In this document: positions 32,027 to 43,500 of the stretch, piece by piece
Layout of the letters: every line of letters starts with the position of its first letter
How positions within the stretch are numbered: the stretch's first letter is position 1
Assembly: GCA_020249925.1 (NCBI GenBank)
Contig: JADCER010000009.1
Span: forward strand, 62,001-126,000
Direction: 5' to 3'
Source: Roseomonas sp.
GTDB lineage: Bacteria > Pseudomonadota > Alphaproteobacteria > Acetobacterales > Acetobacteraceae
Length of the DNA stretch: 64,000 nucleotides
The notes under the pieces: generated by a model
Seen by the model: the letters and a program-made list of their open reading frames with translations, nothing else
What the model was told of the DNA's origin: nothing
Database searches by the model: none
Translations under genes and position numbers: made by a program

Positions 32027-33316
32027 CTACCCCGCGAAGGGGTCACGCATCATGATGGTGTCGTCACGTTCGGGGCTGGTGGAAAGCAGCACCACGGGGG
32101 CTTCGACCAATTCCTCAATCCGGCGGATATACTTCACCGCCTCGGCCGGCAATTCGGCATAGGAACGGGCACCGCGGGTGGAACCTGGCCAGCCGGGCAT
32201 GACCTCAAAAATCGGTTCCGCCGCCGCTTGCGCGCGTTGCCCGGTGGGCAGGCGCTTCATGACTTCGCCATTCACCTTATAGCCGGTGCAGATCTTCAGT
32301 TCAGCCAGGCCATCCAGCACATCAAGCTTGGTCAGCACCAGGCCCTGCACGCCGCCCACCTTCACCGCCTGCCGCACCATGCAGGCATCAAACCAGCCGC
32401 AGCGGCGGGGACGCCCCGTGACGGTGCCGAATTCATGGCCGCGCTCACCCAAGCGCTTGCCGATTTCATCGTGCAATTCAGTGGGGAAAGGCCCGGAACC
32501 AACGCGCGTGGAATAGGCCTTGGCAATGCCGAGTACGAAGCCAATCGCATCCGGCCCAATACCCGCGCCAGCGGCGGCGCTGCCGGCCACCGTATTGCTG
32601 CTGGTGACGTAAGGATAGGTGCCGTGATCCACATCCAGCATCACCGCCTGCGCGCCTTCGAACAATACGCGCTTGCCGGTAGTGCGTGCCTCATCCAGGC
32701 GTTCCCAGATGGCCTCGGCAAAGGGCAGCAGCTTTGGCGCGAGCGCGAGCAAATTATCCAGCAGCGCCTGTTTTTCGAATTCCGGCGCGCCAAGGCCGCG
32801 CAGCAGCGTATTGTGATGGCGGAGCAATTCATCAAGCTTGTCGGAAAGCGTCTCAGGTTCCGCCAGATCACACAAACGGATCGCCCGCCGCGCCACCTTG
32901 TCCTCATAGGCAGGGCCAATACCGCGCCCGGTGGTGCCGATTTTCGCATCGCCCCGCGCCGCTTCGCGTGCCTTGTCCAATGCGGGATGCAGCGGCAGGA
33001 TCAGCGGCACATTATCGGCAATGCGCAAATTCTCAGGCGTCACGGAAAGCCCCTGCGCGGTCACTTTGGCGATTTCGGAAAGCAGCGCTTCCGGGTCCAG
33101 CACCACGCCATTGCCGATAATGCCAAGCTTGCCACGCACCACACCGGATGGCAGCAGCGAAAGCCTATAGGTCTGATCACCCACCACCAGCGTATGGCCG
33201 GCATTATGCCCGCCCTGAAAGCGCACCACGATATCCGCGCGGGAGGCAAGCCAATCAACAACCTTGCCCTTGCCTTCATCGCCCCATTGGGCACCGATCA
33301 CGGCGACATTGGCCAT
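32027..33316 (-). CDS. purA: Adenylosuccinate synthetase
   Basis: PurA makes adenylosuccinate from IMP, aspartate and GTP, the first step of the AMP branch. The 429-aa product begins [23 protein letters not shown] with the GTP-binding loop, then [26 protein letters not shown], and the late [11 protein letters not shown] and TSPERDDT. The tracked ORF adds 67 residues; the ATG at 33316 with GAAAGGTTG ribosome binding site gives the exact family N-terminus. It starts four bases after hisZ ends. The next enzyme of the branch, purB, lies 3 kb away on the other strand. Confidence 0.97.
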   Translation of the reverse strand: MANVAVIGAQWGDEGKGKVVDWLASRADIVVRFQGGHNAGHTLVVGDQTYRLSLLPSGVVRGKLGIIGNGVVLDPEALLSEIAKVTAQGLSVTPENLRIADNVPLILPLHPALDKAREAARGDAKIGTTGRGIGPAYEDKVARRAIRLCDLAEPETLSDKLDELLRHHNTLLRGLGAPEFEKQALLDNLLALAPKLLPFAEAIWERLDEARTTGKRVLFEGAQAVMLDVDHGTYPYVTSSNTVAGSAAAGAGIGPDAIGFVLGIAKAYSTRVGSGPFPTELHDEIGKRLGERGHEFGTVTGRPRRCGWFDACMVRQAVKVGGVQGLVLTKLDVLDGLAELKICTGYKVNGEVMKRLPTGQRAQAAAEPIFEVMPGWPGSTRGARSYAELPAEAVKYIRRIEELVEAPVVLLSTSPERDDTIMMRDPFAG

Positions 33317-33320
33317 GGTT

Positions 33321-34511
33321 TCAACCTTTCCGAGGCAGCGCCACAGCGCGCCCGTCTTGAAGTGAGTGGGTGCAGCGAAGCGATTCGGGCGTATCCGAAG
33401 CCGATAACGCTGCGACAGTGACAAAGCCCTGCGCGCGGAAGGCAGCGCCATCCGCGCCAAGCGGAATGAAAAGCCGGGCCGGTTCCGCGCTGCGGGGTGC
33501 GGCGCGCAGCACGGCATCCGGGTAAAGCGTCATGCCCGTGGCCGGTTCGCCATTATGGGAAACGTAGCGCCCGCCACGCGCCAATTCTCCGCCAAGCCCC
33601 GGCCCATAAAGCGTGAAGGCCACACCGGTATGGTAGCGAAGGCCACGAAACTCCACGGGATCGAGTGTGATGCTGAGCCCCGGCGCGCGGCGTGCAATGG
33701 CAGCGATCACGGCGGCCGCAGCCTGGGCCAGGGCGCGCGCGGCAGCGGGCAGTGCTGCCTGTTGCAAGGCGGCCAGCGCAGCGGCTGCCGGGCCCGAAGC
33801 CGCCATCAGCGCAGGCAGGGCTTGCAATACGGCGACGCCTGAATCGCGCACCGAAGCCGCCACCGCTGCGCTATCCTTGCGATCCAAAGCGCGGGCCAGG
33901 CTGGCGCGCAAAGCCGGCGCAAGCCCCGCGGCGTCCAGCAAGGCGGGTGTCAGGCTGGGCAGCATGACATCCAGGCTGACGGGTGCGACACCAATCGCAG
34001 CAAGGGCTTCCACCGCCACAATCGCCACTTCGGCATCGGCTTCAATCGCATCACTGCCAATGACTTCAATCCCGGCCTGGGGAAGCTGGCGTTCGGGCGC
34101 CAATTGCGTGCCGCGCACGCGCAGCACCTGCCCTGCATAGCAAAGCCGCAGGGGGCGCGGTTCAGCAGCCAGCCGGGTTGCGGCAATGCGCGCCACTTGC
34201 GGCGTGGTATCGGCGCGCAGCCCCATCATGCGCTGGCTGACCGGGTCCATCAGGCGAAAGGTCTGATCCGCTACTGCGGCGCCAGAACCCGTCAGCAGAC
34301 TGTCTTCAAATTCCAGCAGCGGCGGCTTGACGCGTTCATAGCCATGCTGCGCGAAGGCGGCCATCATGGCTTCCACCAAGGCGGCTTCCCGCGCCGCATC
34401 GGGCGGCAGCAGATCGGCGAAGCCGGCAGGCAACAGGGCAGGATTGGGCAAATCTTCGGTCATGAACAGGGGCAGGGTTTGGCAGGGGCCGCGCGGCTCG
34501 GCAAGCCCCAT
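33321..34511 (-). CDS. hisZ: ATP phosphoribosyltransferase regulatory subunit HisZ
   Basis: HisZ is a catalytically silent relative of HisRS that activates short-form HisG at the entry to histidine synthesis. The 396-aa product has [34 protein letters not shown], the [19 protein letters not shown] segment, and the late [23 protein letters not shown]. HisRS anticodon-binding and full ATP-site parts are missing. The first ATG (34511) has an AGGG site and lies eight bases from the terC stop; ATG 34463 is also possible and closer to related N-termini. HisG is not in this window, but hisF and hisE are 14 kb away. Confidence 0.9.
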   Translation of the reverse strand: MGLAEPRGPCQTLPLFMTEDLPNPALLPAGFADLLPPDAAREAALVEAMMAAFAQHGYERVKPPLLEFEDSLLTGSGAAVADQTFRLMDPVSQRMMGLRADTTPQVARIAATRLAAEPRPLRLCYAGQVLRVRGTQLAPERQLPQAGIEVIGSDAIEADAEVAIVAVEALAAIGVAPVSLDVMLPSLTPALLDAAGLAPALRASLARALDRKDSAAVAASVRDSGVAVLQALPALMAASGPAAAALAALQQAALPAAARALAQAAAAVIAAIARRAPGLSITLDPVEFRGLRYHTGVAFTLYGPGLGGELARGGRYVSHNGEPATGMTLYPDAVLRAAPRSAEPARLFIPLGADGAAFRAQGFVTVAALSASDTPESLRCTHSLQDGRAVALPRKG

Positions 34512-34519
34512 ACGCTGCC

Positions 34520-35206
34520 CTAACCCGTTCGGGTGAAATCGCCCGCTCGACCGGGGCTCAGCATTTCCGCATGGCCATGGCCCGAACCGGTCAAATAGCC
34601 GTAAAGCTGATGCGCACCCTCATAGGTCATTTCAATGCCGATCCAGGCAATCAACGCAACGCCGGCATAGGCAATCCAGCGAAACCGCGCGAGCAGCCGG
34701 GCGATGATGGAAGCGGCCACCCCCATCAGAATGATGGAAACCCCAAGCCCCAGGATCAGCATGGGCAGATTGCCGCGCGCAATGCCCGCAATCGCCAGCA
34801 CGTTATCAAGCGACATGGACACATCCGCGATCACGATCTGCTTCAGCGCCGCGGCCATGGTCTTGCCGCCGGCGCCATCCTCATGGCCCTCAGGGTCCTC
34901 TTCCTCGGCCTTTTCCTCACGCAATTCCTTGAAGAAGCCATAGGCAATCCAGAGCAGCAAAAGCCCGCCGATCAGCATCAGCCCCGGCACTTCCAGCAAA
35001 TAGACGGCAAAGATGGAGAAAATCACCCTGAGCACGGTGGCGAAGATCATGCCAAACAGGATGGCGCGGGAACGTTGCGCGGCGGGCAGGCCGGCTGCCG
35101 CCAAGCCAATCAAGACCGCATTATCGCCTGACAGAACGATATTGGCGAACATGATCTGGCCAAAAGTGGCCAGGTTGAAGTTTCCCAGGATAGTCGAAAA
35201 ATCCAT
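34520..35206 (-). CDS. TerC-family membrane protein (copy 1)
   Basis: This 228-aa TerC/YjbE-type membrane protein has about seven TM helices. The metal-linked acidic motifs are NIVLSGDNAVLIG in the first helices and VIADVSMSLDNVLAIAG in the later ones. An acidic, His-containing cytosolic loop (REEKAEEEDPEGHEDG) lies between. TerC proteins export manganese or support metal loading of secreted proteins. The tracked ORF starts at 35239; ATG 35206 with a GGAG ribosome binding site was preferred. It begins the terC-hisZ-purA-uup unit. Confidence 0.9.
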   Translation of the reverse strand: MDFSTILGNFNLATFGQIMFANIVLSGDNAVLIGLAAAGLPAAQRSRAILFGMIFATVLRVIFSIFAVYLLEVPGLMLIGGLLLLWIAYGFFKELREEKAEEEDPEGHEDGAGGKTMAAALKQIVIADVSMSLDNVLAIAGIARGNLPMLILGLGVSIILMGVAASIIARLLARFRWIAYAGVALIAWIGIEMTYEGAHQLYGYLTGSGHGHAEMLSPGRAGDFTRTG

Positions 35207-35321
35207 AACGCAGCTCCGGACACGCAGGCCCGCTGCCACGCATAAAAACTATGCGTCGCCGTTACCTGCCCCGGCGACCCAAACAGTACCCAGAATGCGG
35301 CGGGGCGTGAAGCCCCGCAGC

Positions 35322-36143
35322 TCAGCCATGGGCCGTAGAAGACCCGCGCCGCGCTTGCCGAACCACATCGGACACAAAGGCGGCGATACCGGTATAGACA
35401 ACCAATTGCAGGAAGGTGACGCCCACCCAAAGCCAGACCGGGAAAACCCCCGGCAGGGCGAGGAAGCCCAAAGGCAGGAACAGATAGGCATAGGCCTCGG
35501 CCACCTGCTGCGTGACCTGCTGGGTGCCCTCATAAATCATCTGGCCAGCCACATACAGGATGATGAACAGCCCGACCCAGGCAATCCAGCGATGCTTATC
35601 GAGCAAGCGGGCAATGAAGGTCGCCGCAACGCCCATCAGAACCACGGAAACCGCAAGGCCAATGATCAGAACATAGGGGTGATCCTTGGCCGCGCCCGCC
35701 ACTGCCAGCACGTTATCAAGCGACATGGAAACATCGGCCACTAGGATTTGGGTGATGGCCTGACGCAGTGTCTTTTTCGGCGCGCCTGGGACAGCGCCGT
35801 TTTCCAGCGCCTCCACCCCTTCATGCTGTTCTGTAACAGCGGGGTCGCCATGGCTGCCGCCATCGCGCAATTCGCGATACATTTTCCAACAAACCCAGAG
35901 CAGCAAGACGCCGCCGGCGAGCACAATCCCCACGATTTGCAGCAATTGCACGGTGATGGAAGCGAAGCCGATACGCATGAGCGTCGCGGCGATAATGCCC
36001 CAGAAAATCGCCTTCTTCCGTTGATCTGCCGGCAATCCTGCTGCTGCCATGCCGACCACGATGGCGTTATCGCCCGCAAGCACCACGTCAATGAACAGGA
36101 CCAGAAGAAGTGGCTGAAGCCATTCAGGGAACATTTCCAACAT
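35322..36143 (-). CDS. TerC-family membrane protein (copy 2)
   Basis: This is a second, longer TerC protein (273 aa) 115 bases upstream of the first. Motifs are FIDVVLAGDNAIVVGMA and LVADVSMSLDNVLAVAG. The middle loop is also acidic and holds several His (DGGSHGDPAVTEQHEGVE). A longer C-terminal extension adds two hydrophobic helices (YLFLPLGFLALPGVFPVWL and VGVTFLQLVVYTGIAAF). The two copies differ enough to be old paralogues. Neither has a recognisable manganese riboswitch upstream. Confidence 0.9.
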   Translation of the reverse strand: MLEMFPEWLQPLLLVLFIDVVLAGDNAIVVGMAAAGLPADQRKKAIFWGIIAATLMRIGFASITVQLLQIVGIVLAGGVLLLWVCWKMYRELRDGGSHGDPAVTEQHEGVEALENGAVPGAPKKTLRQAITQILVADVSMSLDNVLAVAGAAKDHPYVLIIGLAVSVVLMGVAATFIARLLDKHRWIAWVGLFIILYVAGQMIYEGTQQVTQQVAEAYAYLFLPLGFLALPGVFPVWLWVGVTFLQLVVYTGIAAFVSDVVRQARRGSSTAHG

Positions 36144-36283
36144 TTTGATTTTTATCCGGCAGGGGGTTGCATTCTGTTACAAAACCAATAGCGAGGCCTT
36201 GCCGAGGCCGCAAGCCCGGGCCCACTGCTTGCCTTCCAAGCTTTATGGGGCCACAGGAACAAGGCCTTTCCGGAGTCTCCGCC

Positions 36284-37618
36284 ATGGTCCCGCGCTATTC
36301 CCGCCCGCAAATGGAAGCCATCTGGGCCCCCGCCAATCGCTACCGCATCTGGTTCGAGATTGAAGCCCTGGCCGCCGAGGAAATGGGCCGCATCGGCACC
36401 ATCCCGGTTGAGGCCGCGCGCATCATTCGTGAAAAAGGCGCGCCGCGTGCGGCGGGGATTACGGATGCCGATATCGCCCGGATCGATGAGATTGAACGCG
36501 TCACCCGCCATGATGTGATCGCCTTCCTGACCTGGATGGGGGAAGGCATCGGCCCGGAAGCGCGCTTCATGCATCAGGGCATGACATCTTCCGATGTGCT
36601 GGATACCTGCCTGGCCGTGCAAATGACCCAGGCGGCGGATTTGCTGATTGCGGATGTTGATGCGCTGTTGGCGGCGCTCAAGGCGCGGGCGATGGAGCAT
36701 AAATTCACCCCCACCATCGGCCGCAGCCATGCCATCCATGCCGAACCGACCACTTTCGGCCTTAAGCTCGCCGGGCATTACGCCGAATTCGCCCGCAACC
36801 GCGCAAGGCTGGTGGCGGCGCGGGCCGAGGTCGCCACCTGCGCCATTTCCGGCCCTGTCGGCACTTTTGCGAGCGTTGACCCGCGCGTTGAGGCCTTTGT
36901 CGCGGCCAAGCTTGGCCTTTCGGTGGAGCCGGTTTCAACGCAAGTGATCCCGCGTGACCGTCATGCGGCGTTTTTCGCCGCTTTGGCAGTGGTGGCAAGC
37001 GGCATTGAAAGGCTGGCCACCGAAGTGCGCCATTTGCAAAGAAGCGAAGTGCGGGAAGCCGAGGAGTTTTTCCATGCCGGGCAGAAGGGGTCTTCCGCCA
37101 TGCCGCATAAGCGCAACCCGGTGCTGAGTGAAAACCTGACTGGGCTTGCGCGGCTGGTGCGCGGCTATGTGGTGCCGGCGCTGGAAAATGTGGCGCTTTG
37201 GCATGAACGCGATATCAGCCATTCATCGGTGGAACGCGTGATCGGCCCGGATGCGACGATCGCGCTTGATTTCGCGCTGATGCGCCTGACCGGCATGATG
37301 GAAAAGCTCACCATCTATCCCCCGCGCATGCAGGCCAATCTGGAAAGCCTGGGCGGTGTGGTGCATAGCCAGAAGGTGCTGCTGGCGCTGACTCAGGCGG
37401 GCATGAGCCGGGAAGATGCCTATGCCACCGTGCAGCGCTGCGCCATGGCAACCTGGCAGGCTTTGGGCAGCGCGGGGGCCAAGGATTTCCGCACCAATCT
37501 TTTGGAAGATGCCGGCGTAGCCGCGCTGATGGATGGCGCGGCGCTTGATCGCGCCATGGATCCCGCGCGCGATTTTGGCCATGTGGAGACCATTTTCGCG
37601 CGCGTCTTTGGTGGATAG
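36284..37618 (+). CDS. purB: Adenylosuccinate lyase
   Basis: PurB acts twice in purine synthesis: it splits SAICAR to AICAR and adenylosuccinate to AMP, releasing fumarate each time. The 444-aa product has the family elements RIWFEIEALAAEEM, the HQGMTSSDVLDT segment, IGRSHAIHAEPTTFG and the signature GSSAMPHKRNPVLSEN. The ATG at 36284 follows a GGAG ribosome binding site and gives the normal N-terminus; the tracked ORF adds 39 unlikely residues. It is divergent from the second terC gene across about 140 bases that should hold both promoters; no clear box was seen. Confidence 0.97.
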   Translation: MVPRYSRPQMEAIWAPANRYRIWFEIEALAAEEMGRIGTIPVEAARIIREKGAPRAAGITDADIARIDEIERVTRHDVIAFLTWMGEGIGPEARFMHQGMTSSDVLDTCLAVQMTQAADLLIADVDALLAALKARAMEHKFTPTIGRSHAIHAEPTTFGLKLAGHYAEFARNRARLVAARAEVATCAISGPVGTFASVDPRVEAFVAAKLGLSVEPVSTQVIPRDRHAAFFAALAVVASGIERLATEVRHLQRSEVREAEEFFHAGQKGSSAMPHKRNPVLSENLTGLARLVRGYVVPALENVALWHERDISHSSVERVIGPDATIALDFALMRLTGMMEKLTIYPPRMQANLESLGGVVHSQKVLLALTQAGMSREDAYATVQRCAMATWQALGSAGAKDFRTNLLEDAGVAALMDGAALDRAMDPARDFGHVETIFARVFGG

Positions 37619-37621
37619 AAA

Positions 37622-39208
37622 CTAGAAGCTTAGTGGCGTCGCCCGCACAACCAAGGGCAGGCGCCGCACTTCCGCCAGCACCGCTTCGGGCATCGGGCCA
37701 TCCAGCCCGACCAGGCAGATCGCGTCGCCACCTGGTGCCGCGCGGCCCAGATGCAGCGTGCCGATATTGATGCCCGCTTCCGCCAGCGCCGTGCCAAAGC
37801 GCCCGATGAAGCCGGGCTTATCCTGATTGGTCACATAAAGCATATGCGGCGCGAAATCGGCCTCCACCGCAATGCCCTTGATCGCGACCAGGCGCGGCTT
37901 GTTTTCGGCAAGCAAAGTGCCCGCGATTGAACGCTGCCCCTGATGGGTGGTGACAGTGATGGTGAGCAGCGTCTGATATTCGCCCCGCCGTTCCATGATG
38001 GTTTCCGCCACGTCAATGCCGCGTTCCTTTGCCAGCACTGGCGCATTCACCATATTCACCGCGCCCATTTGCGGCGTCAGCACGCCAGCCAAAGCGGCTG
38101 CCGTCAGCGGGCGTCGGTTCAGCTCCGCAGCATGGCCTTCATATTCAATGCGGATCGCCTTGATCGCATCATCCTGCCCGGCGCTAAGCTGCCCCGCCAT
38201 GGAACCGAGCAAGCGCGCCAGTTCCATATAGGGTTTGAGGCGCGGCGCCTCTTCCGCGGTGACGCTTGGCATATTGATGGCGTTGGAAACCGCGCCGGTC
38301 AGCAGGAAATCCGACATTTGTTCGGCGACTTGCAGCGCCACATTTTCCTGCGCCTCATTCGTCGCCGCGCCAAGATGCGGGGTGCAGACAACATTCTCAA
38401 GCGCGAAAAGCGGGCTGTCGGTCGCGGGCTCGACCTCAAACACATCCAAGGCAGCGCCAGCCAGATGGCCGGATTGCAGTGCTTCGGCCAGCGCCACTTC
38501 ATCCACCAGGCCGCCGCGCGCGCAATTGATCAGCCGTGCGCCCTTCTTCATGCGCGCGATATTCTCGCGCGAGAGGATATTGCGCGTCTGTTCTGTCATG
38601 GGCGCATGCAGCGTGATGAAATCGGCACGCGCCAGCAATTCGGGCAGTTCCACCTTCTCCACACCAATTTCCACGGCGCGTTTTTCGGAAAGGAAAGGAT
38701 CGAAGGCAATCACCTTCATCTTCAGCCCATTGGCGCGATCAGCGACAATGCCGCCGATATTGCCGCAGCCGATCAGGCCAAGGGTTTTCGCAAAAAGCTC
38801 CACCCCCATGAAGCGGTTCTTTTCCCATTTGCCCGCCTTGGTGGAGGCCGAGGCTTCCGGCAACTGCCGCGCCAAGGCGAACATCATCGCCATGGCGTGC
38901 TCAGCCGTGGTGATGGCATTGCCGAAGGGCGTATTCATCACAACAACACCGCGCGCGGTGGCGCTGGTGACATCCACATTATCCACGCCGATGCCAGCGC
39001 GACCCACCACCTTCAGGCGCGGCGCGGCTTCCAGCACTTCCCGCGTCACCTTGGTGGCGGAGCGCACCGCAAGCCCATCATACTCGCCAATAATGGCGCG
39101 GAGTTCGGCGGGCGTCAGGCCGGTTTTAACATCGGCTTCAATGCCACGCTCACGAAAAATCGCGACCGCGGCGGGGCTGAGTTTGTCGGAGATCAGAACG
39201 CGCGCCAT
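37622..39208 (-). CDS. serA: D-3-phosphoglycerate dehydrogenase
   Basis: SerA oxidises 3-phosphoglycerate to 3-phosphohydroxypyruvate, the first step of serine synthesis. The 528-aa long form has a D-2-hydroxyacid dehydrogenase core (GRAGIGVDNVDV, TLGLIGCGNIGGIVADRA, the NCARGGLVDE block, TPHLGAATNEAQENVA with catalytic His), then the intervening (ASB) domain from about residue 320 and a C-terminal ACT domain (about 455-528, NIGTLHLGRAAPGGDAICLVGLD). The tracked ORF starts at 39265; ATG 39208 gives the usual MARVLISDKLSPAA. It follows serC by five bases. Confidence 0.96.
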   Translation of the reverse strand: MARVLISDKLSPAAVAIFRERGIEADVKTGLTPAELRAIIGEYDGLAVRSATKVTREVLEAAPRLKVVGRAGIGVDNVDVTSATARGVVVMNTPFGNAITTAEHAMAMMFALARQLPEASASTKAGKWEKNRFMGVELFAKTLGLIGCGNIGGIVADRANGLKMKVIAFDPFLSEKRAVEIGVEKVELPELLARADFITLHAPMTEQTRNILSRENIARMKKGARLINCARGGLVDEVALAEALQSGHLAGAALDVFEVEPATDSPLFALENVVCTPHLGAATNEAQENVALQVAEQMSDFLLTGAVSNAINMPSVTAEEAPRLKPYMELARLLGSMAGQLSAGQDDAIKAIRIEYEGHAAELNRRPLTAAALAGVLTPQMGAVNMVNAPVLAKERGIDVAETIMERRGEYQTLLTITVTTHQGQRSIAGTLLAENKPRLVAIKGIAVEADFAPHMLYVTNQDKPGFIGRFGTALAEAGINIGTLHLGRAAPGGDAICLVGLDGPMPEAVLAEVRRLPLVVRATPLSF

Positions 39209-39213
39209 GAGCC

Positions 39214-40386
39214 TCAGGCCCCCGCCATTTCGGCTTGCACGGAGGCCAGCGCCCAATCCAACCACGGCAGCAGCGCCTTGATGTCAGCGGTTTCCACCGT
39301 GGCACCACCCCAGATGCGCAGGCCCGGCGGTGCATCGCGATAGGCGCCCGCATCAAGCGCGACACCTTCCGCCTCAAGCAGGGAGGCAATCTTCTTCGCC
39401 GCCGCGGCCTGGACATCAGGCGCCAAGGCCGTGAACCAGGGCGTGGTGATGGTCAGGCAGATGGAAGTGCAGGAACGCGTCGCCGCATCCTGCGCCAGAA
39501 AACCATAACCACTGCCAGCCGCGACCCAGTCCGCAATCGCGGCAAGATTGGCTTCGCTCCGCGCAATCAGCCCCTGCAACCCGCCAATGCTTTCCGCCCA
39601 ACGGAGCCCATCAAGCGCATCCTCCACACAGAGCATGGAAGGCGTATTGATGGTTTCGCCCTTGAAAATACCCTCGCTCAGCTTGCCGCCACTGGACAGG
39701 CGGAAAATCTTCGGCATTGGCCAGGGCGGCGAGTAGCTTTCCAACCGAGCCACCGCGCGGGGCGATAGCGCCAACATGCCATGCGCCGCTTCCCCGCCCA
39801 GCACCTTCTGCCAGGACCAGGTCACCACATCGAGTTTCGCCCACGGCAAATCCATCGCGAAGGCCGCGCTGGTTGCATCACAAATTGCAAGCCCTTCGCG
39901 ATCGGCGCTGATGAAATCCGCATTCTTCAGGCGCACGCCGCTGGTCGTGCCATTCCAGACAAAAACCACATCGCGCTTGGGATCAACCGCGCCAAGATCA
40001 GGTAGCTTGCCGTAGGGCGCATCAAGCACGCGCGCATCGGCCAGCTTCAATTGCTTCAGGATATCGGTCGCCCAATCCTTCGAGAAGGATTCCCACACCA
40101 GCACATCCACCCCGCGCGCGCCGAGCATGGACCACATCGCCATTTCCACCGCGCCCGTATCAGACGCCGGCACAATGCCAAGCCGCCAATCGGCCGGCAT
40201 GCCCAGGATAGATTTGGAAAGCGTAATCACCTCGGCCAGCTTCGCCTTGGGTGTCGCGGCGCGGTGGCTGCGGCCGAGCAGCGCGCCTTCCAAAGCGGCC
40301 AATGTCCAGCCAGGCCGCTTGGCGCAAGGACCAGAGGAAAAACGAGGATTGGCCGGGCGAATCCCCGGCTTGGTGGCTGCTGCCAT
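39214..40386 (-). CDS. serC: Phosphoserine aminotransferase
   Basis: SerC converts 3-phosphohydroxypyruvate and glutamate to O-phosphoserine using PLP. The 390-aa product is of the long alphaproteobacterial type, starting with [22 protein letters not shown] and [14 protein letters not shown]-Lys lies in [19 protein letters not shown]. The substrate-binding segment is [11 protein letters not shown], and [10 protein letters not shown] follows. It is the first gene of the serCA operon. A structured leader precedes it, which may be a serC-motif RNA. Confidence 0.95.
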   Translation of the reverse strand: MAAATKPGIRPANPRFSSGPCAKRPGWTLAALEGALLGRSHRAATPKAKLAEVITLSKSILGMPADWRLGIVPASDTGAVEMAMWSMLGARGVDVLVWESFSKDWATDILKQLKLADARVLDAPYGKLPDLGAVDPKRDVVFVWNGTTSGVRLKNADFISADREGLAICDATSAAFAMDLPWAKLDVVTWSWQKVLGGEAAHGMLALSPRAVARLESYSPPWPMPKIFRLSSGGKLSEGIFKGETINTPSMLCVEDALDGLRWAESIGGLQGLIARSEANLAAIADWVAAGSGYGFLAQDAATRSCTSICLTITTPWFTALAPDVQAAAAKKIASLLEAEGVALDAGAYRDAPPGLRIWGGATVETADIKALLPWLDWALASVQAEMAGA

Positions 40387-40404
40387 GATGCGGCTCCCTT
40401 CCAG

Positions 40405-40443
40405 AAGCGGATGCGCCCCGGTGGGGGGGCGTGGCCCGCACCC
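40405..40443 (-). promoter_or_regulatory. Structured leader of serC (candidate serC-type RNA element)
   Basis: On the minus strand GGGTGCG pairs with CGCATCC in a 7-bp stem enclosing a CCCC/GGGG hairpin with CCCACC loop, ending about 18 bases before the serC start. Alphaproteobacteria are known to carry a conserved serC-motif RNA in this position. Its consensus could not be compared here, so this is only a candidate; it might also be a simple attenuator. Confidence 0.35.
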
Positions 40444-40512
40444 TGGTTACGCCTGGGAAGGGGGCTGATCAAGCGGGAATGCGTGGAGCGGTGAATAACG
40501 CCCTAACCGCCC

Positions 40513-43500
40513 TTACTGCCGCGGCGCCTGGCCTGCCGGTTCCTGGCCAATTCCGAATATGCCGCGCAGGAAACCCGGTGTCAGCGCCGCCAAGGGGTTG
40601 ATGGAGGTTTGCGGATCATTGAGCGGCCCACGCATGCGATAAGAAACGGCGAATAGCCCCCCGCCTTCTTCCGGGCTGAAGAGCCGCCCAAAAATTGGAA
40701 TACGCCCGAGCAGCGTGTTGAAAATATAGGCCGGCACGATGGTGCCTTCCATGTCCATGCTATCGCGCACGCGATCAATGCGCCCCTTGGCCGTAAGCCC
40801 AAGTGAGGATGAAAAGGCCCGCGCATCCTGCAAGATCAGCGCCTCCGGGCTTAGGCTGAAGGGGATGGTGGCGCGTGTGAAATTCAACCCGGGGCCGCTC
40901 AGCGCATCCACCAGGCCATAAAGCGTCATGGCCTGCAGCAGCTTGCCAAGCCCCGGCGCATCACGCACCGCGAAATCCTCCAGCACCGCATCGCCAGAAA
41001 GTGTCGCGCCGGGGCGTGTATTCTCGTATTTGCCCGTCACGGTCAGTTTGCCGCCCTGGATGGTTTTCAGCACGTCAAAGGCGCGCAGCAATTCGCCGCC
41101 ATTATCGCTGGTCAGGTTGAAGGCACGGCGCTGGCCTTCCGGCGTGATGGTCAAGGCGAAGCTGCCGCGTTCTGGCAGGCGCGCGCTGATATTGGCCTGC
41201 TGCGTGACACCTAGCGCATTGACCCTAAGCGCGGCTTCCAGCCCTGCAATCTCCTTCCCGTGGGGCAGCAGCACACGATCGAAACGCGCCTCAATCCGCG
41301 CCGCAGCGCCGTCTTCGGCGGGCTTGTCGGGCGCCATATGGGCGCCGAGCGCCGGCGCCATATCCAAGACCGAACCCCGCAGATTGATCACCCATTGCCC
41401 GCCGCCGCGGGTCGCTGGCGGACGCAGCTCACCAGTGAAACGGGATCGCCCCAGGCTCACACTCGTCAAATCGATGCGTTGCGGGATGTTTTGGCGCAGC
41501 TCACTCGCGCGGCCGCGAATGAGTGAATCAGGTGTTTCAACGCGGAAGCTTTCAATCAGCGTCACCTGACCGCCCTGCATCAGCACCATCGCCTCTGCAC
41601 TGCCGGCGACCCCCGGCGGCTTGGACCAGGCCAGGGGGTCAAGGCTGAGGGTCGCGGCGCGCAAATCCGCCCGCACGGCAAGCCTGGATTGCCCATTGCG
41701 GCGCGTTTCATTGCGCAGATCAATCTGCACTGGCCCTTCAAGTAGCGGCTGGCCATCCAGGCCAAGTGCCGCCAATTGTTTGGCATCAGCGCGGGCGGAA
41801 ATGATTTCGCGTGAGACGATATCGCCCCCCGCGCCGGATCGAAAATCGGTTTCTTGCCGGATGCGCGCTTCAATATCGCCAAGCACGCCGGTACCGGTGG
41901 CGGTCAGCCCGGCATTGCGCAGGGAAACGCTTGCCACGCCGCGTTCCAAATCGCGGTCGAAGGCAATGCGCGGAATGCGCAGATCGCGCACTTCAAGCTC
42001 TGCCTGGATATCAATCTGTTCGATATCCAAAGCCTTGATCAGCGGAAAGCTCAGTTTCAGGGTCGCCGAATCAAGCGTACCGGTCGGGTCATTGATCGGC
42101 GGCGGGCGCCTTTCGAAAATCTTCAGTCGAGGATGGCGCACAATACTCCACGCCTCCGCCAAGGGGCCGCGCAGCTTGGCTTCGATCCGCGCTGTCTCGG
42201 GACTGGTCGCGAAGCTGATCGAAACCGTGGCGCCATCCGTGACAATACTGCTTTCCGCCTGCTGCCCACTGGCAATCTTGATATCAATGCCATCCAGGGC
42301 AAAGCGCGCTTCGGCCACCGCGTTCTGAAAGGGCGGGATGGGGCGTAGCCAATGCACCGTGGCGCCCTCTGCCCGCGCGATCCCGCTGAGTGCGGTGATT
42401 TCCGCACCATTGCCATCCGCCCCGATCCGCGCCGCAAGCCGCCACTGGCCCTCTCGCAGCATGCCCGCTGTCAGGTTTTCGGCGAGCCATTCGCGTTGCT
42501 TGGGTGCGATGCTCGGCGGCCAATAATGTGCCAGATCGGCAATATCCAGGCCGCGCAGATTTACCTCGGCTTCCGTCTGCCAGGTGCCATCCCGCAAGCG
42601 GGCCTCGCCGCTGGCGCGGATGCTGGGCGGCGGGGCAGCGCCCGGGCGCGGCGATGGCTGCGGCGCGAAGGCCAGGCGTTCCACGCGCACCACATCCTCA
42701 GCCATGGTCGCATCCAGCAACAGGGAAGCGAAGGGCAAATCCCCGCGATCATTGGGCAAATGCAGCATGCCTGCCCCGGTGCGCAGCCGGCCCATCAACA
42801 AATCCGGCCGCGGCGCGCCGGCGAAGCGCGCGATCAGGGTGATTTCCGCCTCCGCATCCAGCGCGGCCAGGGGCGCCAATTCCGCACTCGCCTTCGCCAG
42901 TACCGCCGGGCGGATGCCGCGCGCGGAGAGCGAAGCCTCCCCCCGCCAAAGCCCACGGTCCAGATTGCCCGCGATGGTCACGGGAATGCGCTGCTCGGGC
43001 AGATCAAGCAGCGCCTGTCCCGTGAGTTCAAGCCCACCCGCCGCGCGGCGTTGCAGCACAAGGGATGCAAGATTGGCGCGCGCCACCCGCCCTGATGCCT
43101 CATCGGTCAAGGCCAGGCTGGTATCCAAAAGCGCGATGCGCCGGATCGCCGAAAGCGCCGTTTCCTCATTTGGGGGCGCCAGCCAGGCGGTGATGATGTC
43201 GGCAAGCCCATCAAACTCGGCCGCTTGTGTCGCGCTGGCTTCGGCTTTGGGGGGCGCAAGCCCGAGGGAGAGCGCCCCCGCCCTATCCCGATTCGCAAGC
43301 AGGCTGAGCCCGCGCAATTCCAACCCGCGCAATGCAATATGCCCGCGCAGCAGGCTGCCCGCCGAAAGTGATGCATCCACCTGCGGCAGCACGGCAATCA
43401 GCCCATTTTCCGTGTCCGAAAGCCGGATATCGGCAAAGCGCACGGCAATCGGTGAACGATGCCCTTCCCGCCAGCCCGCCCAGGAAATCTCTGCCGAGGC

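Noticed and set aside
36144-36283. Manganese (yybP-ykoY) riboswitch before terC copy 2
   Set aside because: The conserved GGGGAGUA-type segments of that class were not found on the minus strand.
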